Notes: generated by a model from the letters alone, not told the origin. DNA of 7,359 bases from Solirubrobacterales bacterium (GCA_013813955.1 JACCQW010000389.1:1-7359), one strand, 5' to 3'. Shown: positions 1-6,187, counted from the stretch's first letter. Program-made: numbers and translations.

Positions 1-75
1 CCGGTGGCGCGCCCACGGCAGCTCGAGCGTCGCGGGCAGGCGCAGGCCCCGCGGCAGGGATCGGCTCAGGCCCAT
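1..75 (-). CDS. Partial CDS, N-terminal 25 codons only
   Basis: An ATG at 75..73 opens a minus-strand frame that stays open to the window edge (25 codons, beginning MGLSRSLPRG). The start lies inside the end of the acetyltransferase gene, giving a 10-base overlap, as expected for the next gene of the same operon. In this frame 24 of 25 third positions are G or C, higher than in the other two minus-strand frames here, which supports real coding. There is no strong ribosome-binding site, so translation would probably be coupled to the upstream gene. The visible residues are too few to assign a family; by position it may be another nucleotide-sugar or polysaccharide gene. A later start further left cannot be ruled out. 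Confidence 0.45.
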   Translation of the reverse strand, partial: MGLSRSLPRGLRLPATLELPWARHR

Positions 76-773
76 CGCTCGAGCAGGTCGGCCTCGGGGA
101 CGTCGCGCACCATGCGGGCGGGCACGCCCATCACCACCTTGCGCGCCGCGACATCGCTGGTCACCACGGCGCCCGCGGCCACGAACGCCTCCTCGCCGAC
201 CTCCACCCCGGGCAGCAGCACCGCGCCGCCGCCGATCCGGCACGCGCGGCGCAGCCGGGCGCCGTGCAGCGACGCGCCGGGCGGGTGGCGCGCCATCGTG
301 TCGTCGTTGGTCGTCATCGCGCAGGGGCCGAGGAAGACGTCGTCCTCGACGACGCTGTACGCGGTCAGGTAGGCCTGCGACTGGATGCGCACGCGATCGC
401 CGACCGTGACGTCGTTGTCCACCCCCGCCGCGCGGCCTACGACCGTGCCGGCCCCGATGCGCGTCCGCTCGCGCACGAAGGCCTGGTCGCCGACGATCGC
501 CTCCGCCCCGATGTGCGCGCCCGCGAAGACGATCGCGTGCGCGCAGACCACGACGCCGTCCTCGAGCACGAGCGGCTCGGGCACCTCGCGCGGCGCGGTC
601 GAGCGCCGCGCGAGCGTGGGCGGCTTGCCCAGGACGGCGCCGTCCTCGATCGTGCACCGGTCGCCGATCACGACGCCGTCGTGCACCACGACGTGAGCGC
701 CGAACGTCACCTCGTGGCCGACCGAGGCGTCGGGGTGGAGCACGAGGCCCGGAGCGGTGTCGTGCGCGCTCAT
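66..773 (-). CDS. Left-handed beta-helix N-acetyltransferase (WbpD/WlbB-like)
   Basis: A 235-residue protein made almost wholly of hexapeptide repeats of the [LIV]-G-x4 type (for example VVIGDRCTIEDGAVLG at 34-49 and the run at 81-148), the signature of trimeric acyl-CoA-dependent transferases. The segment VEDDVFLGP at 142-150 followed by TTND at 154-157, and the closing GAVVTSDV...VVMGVPARMV (201-222), resemble the WbpD/WlbB family, which acetylates the 3-amino group of UDP-sugars. The loop at 158-176 would correspond to the insertion near the active site in that family. The start is ATG at 773, 11 bases after the epimerase stop; no strong Shine-Dalgarno is seen. The adjacent UDP-GlcNAc 2-epimerase supports a nucleotide-sugar substrate. 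The exact acceptor is inference; another amino-sugar acetyltransferase is possible. Confidence 0.88.
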   Translation of the reverse strand: MSAHDTAPGLVLHPDASVGHEVTFGAHVVVHDGVVIGDRCTIEDGAVLGKPPTLARRSTAPREVPEPLVLEDGVVVCAHAIVFAGAHIGAEAIVGDQAFVRERTRIGAGTVVGRAAGVDNDVTVGDRVRIQSQAYLTAYSVVEDDVFLGPCAMTTNDDTMARHPPGASLHGARLRRACRIGGGAVLLPGVEVGEEAFVAAGAVVTSDVAARKVVMGVPARMVRDVPEADLLERWA

Positions 774-784
774 CGGCTGGGAGC

Positions 785-1849
785 CTAGATGGACCATCCG
801 GCGAGCGCCGCGACGACCCGGCCGCCCGCCCGCCCGTCGCCGTAGAGCTGGGGGCGCTCCTGGGGCACCGGACGCGCAAGCGCGCCGGCGGCCGCGACCG
901 CATCGAGGTCGACGAGGACGTTCCAGCCCGCCCGCACCGTCTCCACCCACTCCGTGCTCGCGCGCAGCGTGACGCACGGCACCCCGGCCAGATAGGCCTC
1001 CTTCTGCACCCCGCCGGAGTCGGTGAGCACGGCGCGGGCGCCGTGCAGCAGCGCAGTGAAGGTCAGGTATCCCAGCGGCGCGGTAATCGTCACGCCCGCG
1101 ACCAGGCGCCCCAGCAGTCCCGCCGCCTCCAGGCGCGCGCGCGTGCGCGGATGCAGCGGGAGCACGACAGGCGCCTCCAGGCCGAGCAGCAGGTCGACCA
1201 GGCGCCCCAGGCGCGCTGGGTCGTCGACGTTGCCCGCGCGGTGCGCGGTGGCGAGCACGTAGGCCCCGCGGGCCACCCCCAGGTGCTCCAGCGCGCCGTC
1301 GTCGGCGCGCGCGCGCGCCGCGAACAGCTGCGCGACGTCGACCATGACGTCGCCCACCAGCTCGACCGACCCGGCGACGCCCTCGCGCGCGAGGTTGTCG
1401 GCCGCGACCTGCGAGGGCACGAGCAGCAGCCCGGCGAGGTGATCGGTGAGCACGCGGTTGAGCTCCTCGGGCATGGCGCGGTCGAAGGAGCGCATGCCCG
1501 CTTCCACATGGGCGACGGGGACGCGCGCCTGGGCGGCCGCGAGGCCGCCGGCCAGCGTCGAGTTCGTGTCCCCATAGACCAGCACGGCGTCCGGCGCCTC
1601 GTCGGCCAGCAGCTCGCCGACCGCGCCGAGCATGCGCGCGGTCTGCCCGCTGTCCGACCCGCGGCCCAGGGCCAGCTCGTAGTCGGGCCGTGGCACCCCG
1701 AGCTCGTCGAAGAAGACCGCGGACAGCTCGTCGTCGTAGTGCTGGCCGGTATGCACGAGCACCTCCTCGTGCTCCGCACGTAGCAGGCGCGACACGGCGC
1801 TCGCCTTGACGAACTGCGGCCGGTTGCCGATGACCGTGACGAACTTCAC
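785..1849 (-). CDS. wecB: UDP-N-acetylglucosamine 2-epimerase (non-hydrolysing, WecB/WbpI family)
   Basis: A 354-residue GT-B-fold epimerase interconverting UDP-GlcNAc-type and UDP-ManNAc-type sugars in the cytoplasm. Family motifs are intact: GNRPQFVK at 8-15 (Arg10, Lys15), HTGQHYD at 33-39, YGDTNSTLAG at 92-101 (Asp94), HVEAG at 114-118 (Glu116), PEELNR at 127-132, TAHRAGN at 201-207 (His203) and TDSGGVQKEA at 276-285. These match the catalytic Asp, Glu and His positions known for WecB. The segment LRASTEWVETVRAGWN (295-310) reads like the TEWVE version found in WbpI-like and archaeal members rather than the TERPE of classical WecB, so the substrate may be a modified UDP-HexNAc. The start is GTG at 1849, overlapping the upstream stop by four bases (GTGA), which implies translational coupling. 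Length is slightly short but normal for the family. Confidence 0.93.
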   Translation of the reverse strand: MKFVTVIGNRPQFVKASAVSRLLRAEHEEVLVHTGQHYDDELSAVFFDELGVPRPDYELALGRGSDSGQTARMLGAVGELLADEAPDAVLVYGDTNSTLAGGLAAAQARVPVAHVEAGMRSFDRAMPEELNRVLTDHLAGLLLVPSQVAADNLAREGVAGSVELVGDVMVDVAQLFAARARADDGALEHLGVARGAYVLATAHRAGNVDDPARLGRLVDLLLGLEAPVVLPLHPRTRARLEAAGLLGRLVAGVTITAPLGYLTFTALLHGARAVLTDSGGVQKEAYLAGVPCVTLRASTEWVETVRAGWNVLVDLDAVAAAGALARPVPQERPQLYGDGRAGGRVVAALAGWSI

Positions 1850-2634
1850 GCGGTGGGGCCGGCCGCGAGCTCGGCCTCGATCCGCTCGCGGATCCGACCC
1901 GCCGCGTGCACGCTGACCGGCCCGGGCGCCGCGGGGAGCGCGACGCCATCGATCGCGTGCACGGGGTGCACCTCGCGCAGCGTGGAGGCCAGGAACGCCT
2001 CGCCGATCGCGGCAAGGTCGTCGCGGACGGTGACCCGCTCGCGCGCGTCGGTCACCGCCATCAGCCGGCGGCGGGTGATCGAGTCCAGGACGTGGTCGGC
2101 CAGCGGCGGCGTGCACAGCTCGTCGGCGAGCACGTAGAAGAAGGCGGTGGTCGGGGCCTCCAGCACGCGGCCGTGGGGCGTGACGAGCAGGGCCTCGTCG
2201 GCCCCCTGCTCCTGGGCCAGCCGCGTGGCGAGCATGTTCGCCCCGTAGGACAGCGACTTCACGCCGTCGAGGATCCGCGTGGGCGCATATGTGACGGTCG
2301 CCAGGGCGAGTGTCTCCGGGCGCTCCTTGAGCGCCTCGATCAGCGCGATGCGCCGCCCCCCGCGCGTGACGAGCACGCGGAGCGCCGCATCGACCGCGCC
2401 CGCGGCCTCCAGCAGCGTCGCTACGTCGGCGCGGATCGCCTCGAGGTCCAGCGGCAGGCGCAGATTGGCGGCGCTGTCCGCCATGCGCTCCAGGTGATCG
2501 TTCAGCGCGAAGGGCCGACCGCCGTACAGGCGAACGACCTCGAAGACGCCGTCGCCGCGCAGCAGCCCCTCGTCGGTGACGGGGACCTGGACCTGCGCCA
2601 CGTCCATGAGGACGCCGTCGAGGGTGGCCGGCAT
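1846..2634 (-). CDS. Fold-type IV PLP aminotransferase (branched-chain / D-amino-acid / ADC-lyase superfamily)
   Basis: A 262-residue class IV aminotransferase. From ATG 2634: LLRGDGVFEVVRLYGG at 24-39 is the N-terminal family signature, HLERM at 47-51 the arginine helix, Lys126 in GVKSLSYGANM the PLP Schiff-base lysine, GADEALLVTPHGRVLEAP at 144-161 carries the cofactor-binding Glu159, SITRRR at 185-190 the phosphate-binding loop, and STLREVHPV at 217-225 the C-terminal motif. KSLSY favours an IlvE/D-amino-acid aminotransferase type over 4-amino-4-deoxychorismate lyase, but substrate cannot be fixed. An in-frame ATG at 2688 exists; 2634 is preferred because homologs begin just before the GDGVFE segment and a TANNNT box sits 8 bases upstream. 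It ends with a GTGA overlap into the epimerase gene, so it heads that transcript. Confidence 0.88.
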   Translation of the reverse strand: MPATLDGVLMDVAQVQVPVTDEGLLRGDGVFEVVRLYGGRPFALNDHLERMADSAANLRLPLDLEAIRADVATLLEAAGAVDAALRVLVTRGGRRIALIEALKERPETLALATVTYAPTRILDGVKSLSYGANMLATRLAQEQGADEALLVTPHGRVLEAPTTAFFYVLADELCTPPLADHVLDSITRRRLMAVTDARERVTVRDDLAAIGEAFLASTLREVHPVHAIDGVALPAAPGPVSVHAAGRIRERIEAELAAGPTA

Positions 2635-2642
2635 CGCCGACC

Positions 2643-2648
2643 AGCGTA
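2643..2648 (-). promoter_or_regulatory. -10 box of a leaderless promoter for the aminotransferase operon
   Basis: TACGCT on the minus strand fits the actinobacterial TANNNT -10 consensus and ends 8 bases before the ATG at 2634. Transcription would begin at or next to the start codon, giving a leaderless mRNA. This agrees with the lack of a close Shine-Dalgarno. No recognisable -35 hexamer is seen. Inference from spacing only. Confidence 0.45.
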
Positions 2649-2673
2649 CGCCCTCATCGCGTCGGCACGGGAC

Positions 2674-2698
2674 CCCGGATCTGGCCACGAACTCCGGG
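2674..2698. repeat. Inverted repeat CCCGGA-N13-TCCGGG in the divergent promoter region
   Basis: Perfect 6-base arms at 2674-2679 and 2693-2698, with centres 19 bases apart (about two helical turns), lie between the two opposing start codons and just upstream of the rightward -10 box. The layout suits a dimeric regulator binding one DNA face, but six-base GC-rich arms can occur by chance. Confidence 0.3.
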
Positions 2699-2705
2699 AA
2701 GCCGG

Positions 2706-2711
2706 TACATT
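2706..2711 (+). promoter_or_regulatory. -10 box of a leaderless promoter for the CooC-like ATPase pair
   Basis: TACATT (TANNNT) is followed by six bases and then the ATG at 2718, the usual distance from a -10 box to a transcription start, so the start codon is probably at the mRNA 5' end. The sequence before the ATG has no convincing Shine-Dalgarno, which agrees with leaderless translation. A clear -35 hexamer is absent. Confidence 0.55.
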
Positions 2712-2717
2712 GACCGT

Positions 2718-3473
2718 ATGAAAGTAGTCATCGCCGGAAAGGGAGGCGTGGGGAAGACCACGATCGCGGGCACGCTCGCGCGGGCGCTCTCGCGATCGGG
2801 ACACGACGTGCTCGCGCTGGACTGCGACGCGAACCCCATGCTCGGCATCTCGCTCGGGCTGGGCGCCGAGCGCACCGAGGAGCTCGTGTCGGCCCGCGAG
2901 GGGCTGGAGAGCGGCGATACCCCGCATCAGCCCACGGCGGCCGGCATGGAGGAGACGTTCGGCACGGACGCGCCCGACGGCGTGCGCCTGGTCGTCGCCG
3001 CGCGCGTGGAGCAGGTGGAGCCCGGGTGCATGTGCTGTGGCGTCTCACCCCATCAGCTGCTGAGGGACATGGAGGGCGAGAGCCGCATGGTCGTCGGCGA
3101 CCTCGAGGCGGGCACGGGGACGCTCATGCGGATGCCCCAGGGCGGCGCGAACCTGGCGCTCGTCATCACGCAGCCCACGGCCAAGGCCATGCAGGTCGCG
3201 CGCCATGCGCTCGAGGCCGCGAAGCAACGGGCGATCCCGGCCGTGCTGATCGCCAACAGGGTGAGGACCGACGCCGACGTCGAGCTCATCCGCACGACCA
3301 TGGGGCCGCAGGTCGGGATCCCGATGGCGATCCTCGCGGTGCCCGAGGACGCAGCCGTGGCGCAGGCCGATCAGGACGGACTCGCGCCCGCCGACGTCGC
3401 GCCCGAGAGCCCCGCCGTCCTCGCCGTGCAGCGACTCGGCCAGAGCGTCTCGGAGTTCGCCGGCGCCCGATGA
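2718..3473 (+). CDS. CooC-like deviant Walker A ATPase with Cys-x-Cys-Cys metal site
   Basis: A 251-residue MinD/ParA-superfamily ATPase. GKGGVGKTT at 7-15 is the deviant Walker A with signature Lys8 and Lys13; LALDCDANP at 32-40 is switch I; VVGDLEAGTGTLMR at 125-138 matches the CooC switch II region; IANRV at 178-182 is the base-recognition NKx-type strand. PGCMCCG at 102-108 gives Cys104, Cys106 and Cys107, at the place of the CxC motif by which CooC dimers bind nickel or zinc at their interface. CooC proteins use ATP to mature nickel CO dehydrogenases, and relatives serve acetyl-CoA synthase. No such enzyme is in view, so the client is unknown. There is no signal peptide or membrane segment, so it is cytosolic. 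It starts leaderless and overlaps the next ATPase gene by ATGA. Confidence 0.88.
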   Translation: MKVVIAGKGGVGKTTIAGTLARALSRSGHDVLALDCDANPMLGISLGLGAERTEELVSAREGLESGDTPHQPTAAGMEETFGTDAPDGVRLVVAARVEQVEPGCMCCGVSPHQLLRDMEGESRMVVGDLEAGTGTLMRMPQGGANLALVITQPTAKAMQVARHALEAAKQRAIPAVLIANRVRTDADVELIRTTMGPQVGIPMAILAVPEDAAVAQADQDGLAPADVAPESPAVLAVQRLGQSVSEFAGAR

Positions 3474-4243
3474 AGCTCGCCGTGGTCGGGGAGGGCCGAT
3501 CGGAGACGACCCCGATCGGGACGCGCGGAGAGCCCCTGCGGATCGCCGTCTCGGGCAAGGGGGGCGCCGGGAAGTCCCTGGTGTCGGGAATCCTGGCCCG
3601 GGTCCTCGCGCGTCAGCACCGGGTGCTCGTCGTCGATCTGGACGTGCTCCCGGGCGTGGCCCTGAGCCTGGGGCGTCCGGGTGGCAGTCCGGTCGTCCGC
3701 GGGGTCGCGCCGTTCGAGCGCCTGCTCGAGCGCCTGACCGAGCCCGCCCCCGACGGGGTGCGCCTCCTGCCGGCCGCCACCTATGCGAGCCGGGGCAAGG
3801 TGGGCCCGGTGCTCACCACGCTGGCCGCCTTCGCCGGCGCCTCGCACCGGCTCGCGCGCGGCCGCCCGCTGGCCCGCTGGTCGATCGTCGGTGACCTTCC
3901 GGCTGGGCCGCGGCCCACCGCCTACCGGCAGTACATCGCCTACGCCGACGTCCTCCTGGTCATCGCCGAGCCCACCGTGCAGTCGATCCTCACCGCCCAG
4001 CGGGTCCTGCGGATGTCCCGCAGCCGGCCCGAGCTCGCCGTGCGGGTGGTGGCCAACAAGGTCGCCGACGAGGAGGACGCGGAGCTTCTCGAACGCGAGC
4101 TCGGCGAGCCGATCTTTGCCACGATCCCCTTCGACGAGGAGGTTCGCGCGGCCGAGCGCTGCGGCGAGGCGCTCGTCGACCGCGCTCCCGACTCGCCCGC
4201 CGTGGTGGCCGTCGAGGAGATCGTCGCGGCGCTGCGAGCGTAG
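3470..4243 (+). CDS. Second CooC/MinD-like ATPase, without the Cys cluster
   Basis: A 257-residue paralogue of the preceding ATPase. VSGKGGAGKSLVSG at 27-40 is a full deviant Walker A (Lys30, Lys35); VLVVDLDVLPG at 52-62 is switch I; SIVGDLPAGPR at 138-148 replaces the EAG of switch II; VVANKV at 193-198 is the NKx strand. Its only cysteine is Cys231, so it cannot form the CxC metal site of its partner. About 22 extra residues precede the P-loop, beginning MKLAVVGEG. In the first 25 codons 23 third positions are G or C, so this extension looks coding and the ATG at 3470 is accepted. It overlaps the previous stop by four bases, implying coupled and probably balanced synthesis, compatible with a heterodimer. 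Function unknown; ATPase assignment is firm. Confidence 0.85.
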   Translation: MKLAVVGEGRSETTPIGTRGEPLRIAVSGKGGAGKSLVSGILARVLARQHRVLVVDLDVLPGVALSLGRPGGSPVVRGVAPFERLLERLTEPAPDGVRLLPAATYASRGKVGPVLTTLAAFAGASHRLARGRPLARWSIVGDLPAGPRPTAYRQYIAYADVLLVIAEPTVQSILTAQRVLRMSRSRPELAVRVVANKVADEEDAELLERELGEPIFATIPFDEEVRAAERCGEALVDRAPDSPAVVAVEEIVAALRA

Positions 4244-4265
4244 CCCGCACGCGCCCGCATCCCGA

Positions 4266-4338
4266 TGCCCCCGCCAGGAATCGAACCTGGAACCTTCGGA
4301 TTAAGAGTCCGCTGCTCTGCCAGTTGAGCTACAGGGGC
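4266..4338 (-). tRNA. tRNA-Lys (anticodon CUU)
   Basis: The minus strand folds as a complete 73-base cloverleaf: acceptor GCCCCTG/CGGGGGC (one T-G wobble), D stem GCTC/GAGC, anticodon loop CTCTTAA with anticodon CTT (reads AAG), a 5-base variable loop, T stem CCAGG/CCTGG with loop TTCGATT, and discriminator A. CCA is not encoded. The outer pair of the anticodon stem is G27-A43, a mismatch. It lies 16 bases downstream of the TPR-like gene on the same strand and 22 bases from the convergent ATPase gene, so it may be processed from the tat transcript. A TAGGCT box at 4353..4348 is a weak candidate for its own promoter. Confidence 0.95.
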
Positions 4339-4354
4339 GGGCGACGAAGCCTAG

Positions 4355-5071
4355 CTAGCCGCCGGGCGGGGCGGCCGGCTGCGCCGGGGTCGAGCCCTGC
4401 GGGGCGTTCTGCGCGGTCGCTTGCGTCTTGGCCTGCTCGAGCTGCTGGCGCAGCAGGCTGCGCTCGCTCTTCTCGGCCAGCTCCAAGGCGCGATCGGCCG
4501 CAAGGTCGCCCTTGCGCGTCTGGTCGGCCTGGTAGGAGAGCACCGCGAGCTGTGCGAACAGGTTCGAGCTCGGCGGCTCGCGCTGCTCGGTGACGATCTC
4601 CTGGGCTCGCACCGCCTTGCCGAGCTGGTTGAGCCCGCCGGGACCGTAGGCCTGGACCATGAGCCCGGCGACACGATCATCGGGGTTCTCGGGCTCGAGC
4701 GCGAGGTAACGCTCCCAGGCCTGGGCCGCGCCGCGCAGCTTGGTACGCCCTTCCTGGGTGAACGTGCCCGCGTTCTGGTCGAAGCCGCTGCCTATGCCGG
4801 CGGCCTGGTAGCGCAGCCGGGCGAGCGCGGCCAGGCGCCGCGGGTCGCGTGGGCTGGCGGCGGCCGCCGCTTCCGCGCGGTCGATCTGGCGCTCGATCTG
4901 GTCGGACGCCTGGGTGCCCTGCGAGTCCTCGCGGAAGGCGTCGAACAGCCCGCCCTGGACGTCGCCGCCGATGCCGAACAGCACGAGGCCGCCGCCCAGC
5001 AGCAGGGCGAGGGTCAGGTACACGGCTTGCACGGTGCGGCGGCGCCCGCGGCCACGCAGGTCGAACAGCAT
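4355..5071 (-). CDS. Membrane-anchored TPR-like protein, tat-linked, function unknown
   Basis: A 238-residue protein with a basic N-terminus (RGRGRRR at 6-12), one hydrophobic helix at about 14-36, and a mainly helical remainder. The segments AEAAAAASPRDPRRLAALAR (66-85), AAQAWERYLALEPENPD (115-131) and the alanine- and leucine-rich helices at 170-200 have the look of tetratricopeptide repeats; the tail (216-238) is Gln/Pro/Ala-rich and probably disordered. Positive-inside logic puts the repeats outside the membrane. Its ATG shares one base with the tatC stop (TGATG), and GGAGGA lies 9 bases upstream, so it is coupled to tatC. The context suggests a role near Tat export or envelope assembly, but this is inference. 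Not recognised as a named family. Confidence 0.82.
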   Translation of the reverse strand: MLFDLRGRGRRRTVQAVYLTLALLLGGGLVLFGIGGDVQGGLFDAFREDSQGTQASDQIERQIDRAEAAAAASPRDPRRLAALARLRYQAAGIGSGFDQNAGTFTQEGRTKLRGAAQAWERYLALEPENPDDRVAGLMVQAYGPGGLNQLGKAVRAQEIVTEQREPPSSNLFAQLAVLSYQADQTRKGDLAADRALELAEKSERSLLRQQLEQAKTQATAQNAPQGSTPAQPAAPPGG

Positions 5072-6159
5072 CAGCGGTCGTCCTCCGGATCGGATTCGTG
5101 CGCCTCGAGCGCCTCGGGCTCGGCGTGGCCCTCGTCGTCGCCCTCATTCTCGTCCTCGGCGGCGTCGATCGGCCGGATGCGATCCAGCCACGCCGCCAGC
5201 AGGATACTCAGCTCGAACAGCACGATGAGCGGACCCATCGCCAGCGACATGGTGATCGGGTCCGGCGTGGGCGTGGCCACCGCGGCCAGCACGGCGATGC
5301 CGAGGATCACGTAGCCGCGGTTCTTGCGCAGCTGCTGCGGCGTGACGATCCCCAGGCGCGTGACCGCCAGCACGCCCACGGGGATCTGGAACAGCATGCC
5401 GATGCCGGCCACGAACAGCACCACGAAGCGGAAGTAGTCCTTGGCCTGCAGGAGGATGTCGAACGAGTCGTCGTTGAAGTTCTGCAGGAACTCGATCGCC
5501 CGTTGCAGCACGACGAAGTACCCGAAGGCCACGCCCGCGATGAACAGCACGGGCACCATGAGCATCAGCGGGAAGGCGGTCTTGCGCTCCCCCGGGCTGA
5601 ACGCCGGCAGCACGAACGCGTAGGCCTGGTAGAGCAGCATCGGCATCGCGAGCAGGAGCGCGGCGTACAGCGCGATCGTGATCGTCGAGGTGAACGGCTC
5701 GGCCACCCCGAGCGTCACGAGGTTGCGCTCGGGATTGCGGGGGACGGCCTGCGCGGCCTGGGAGACCTGGCGGCTGGAGGCCGTCAGCGACGCCGCGGCG
5801 GCGATCAGGGCCTCGCGGGTCTGCGGACTCACGTCGTCGCCGGCGCTGAGCGCCCGCAGCCCCGCCGCGGTGTCGGCGAGCGCCGGGGCCGTCGCGCGCA
5901 GCGCCTGGCCCTGCTCCTTCTGAAAGCGCGCGCTCTGCTCGAGCGGGTCCTCGCTGCGGCGGTCGGAGTTCTCGAGGTTCTGAGTCGTCTCGACCGGCCT
6001 GGTGACGATGTCCAGCACCGCGTCGTTCTGCCAGAAGCAGAACGAGAAGGCGACCAGGAGGGTCGCAACGCAGATCACGAGACGCTTGCGCAGCTCGTCG
6101 AGATGGTCGACGAGGCTCATGCGGTCCTCGTGACTGATCGGCCGCAGTGCGGTGGCCAT
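5071..6159 (-). CDS. tatC: Sec-independent (twin-arginine) protein translocase subunit TatC
   Basis: TatC is the multispanning receptor that binds twin-arginine signal peptides and, with TatA, exports folded proteins. HLDELRKRL at 19-27 is the N-terminal family motif; helices follow at about 27-43, 157-183, 196-216, 243-266, 282-297 and 303-325. VAEPFTS (152-158), YQAYAFVLPAFSPGER (177-192), IVTPQQLR (271-278) and ATPTPDPIT (295-303) are family landmarks. Two oddities: a loop of roughly 110 residues between helices 1 and 2, far longer than in E. coli TatC, and Gln258 in FQIPV where E. coli has Glu. The C-terminus (332-362) is highly acidic. At 362 residues it is longer than usual because of the loop and tail. 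M1 is kept because 11 of its first 13 codons end in G/C; ATG 6120 (M14) with GAGGA four bases upstream is a real alternative. Confidence 0.95.
   Translation of the reverse strand: MATALRPISHEDRMSLVDHLDELRKRLVICVATLLVAFSFCFWQNDAVLDIVTRPVETTQNLENSDRRSEDPLEQSARFQKEQGQALRATAPALADTAAGLRALSAGDDVSPQTREALIAAAASLTASSRQVSQAAQAVPRNPERNLVTLGVAEPFTSTITIALYAALLLAMPMLLYQAYAFVLPAFSPGERKTAFPLMLMVPVLFIAGVAFGYFVVLQRAIEFLQNFNDDSFDILLQAKDYFRFVVLFVAGIGMLFQIPVGVLAVTRLGIVTPQQLRKNRGYVILGIAVLAAVATPTPDPITMSLAMGPLIVLFELSILLAAWLDRIRPIDAAEDENEGDDEGHAEPEALEAHESDPEDDR
5081..5086 (-). promoter_or_regulatory. Shine-Dalgarno for the TPR-like gene
   Basis: GGAGGA on the minus strand inside the 3' end of tatC, 9 bases before the ATG at 5071. 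It supports this start despite the overlap with tatC. Confidence 0.6.
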
Positions 6160-6187
6160 CAGCGAGGGCGGGTGAGTGCTGCGGGGC

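Noticed and set aside
774..2015. Long minus-strand open frame upstream of the acetyltransferase, running in a different frame across the epimerase and aminotransferase genes
   Set aside because: It is an Arg/Ala/Gly-rich shadow frame produced by high GC; the epimerase and aminotransferase have full catalytic motifs in their own frames.
4266..4338. tRNA-Lys as an integration attachment site with the ATPase pair as cargo
   Set aside because: No second copy of the tRNA 3' end, no integrase, and no change in base or codon character across 2718-4243.
4421..5314. 297-residue plus-strand open frame opposite the TPR-like gene
   Set aside because: The minus-strand gene has a membrane anchor, a good Shine-Dalgarno and coupling to tatC; the plus frame is a GC-driven shadow.
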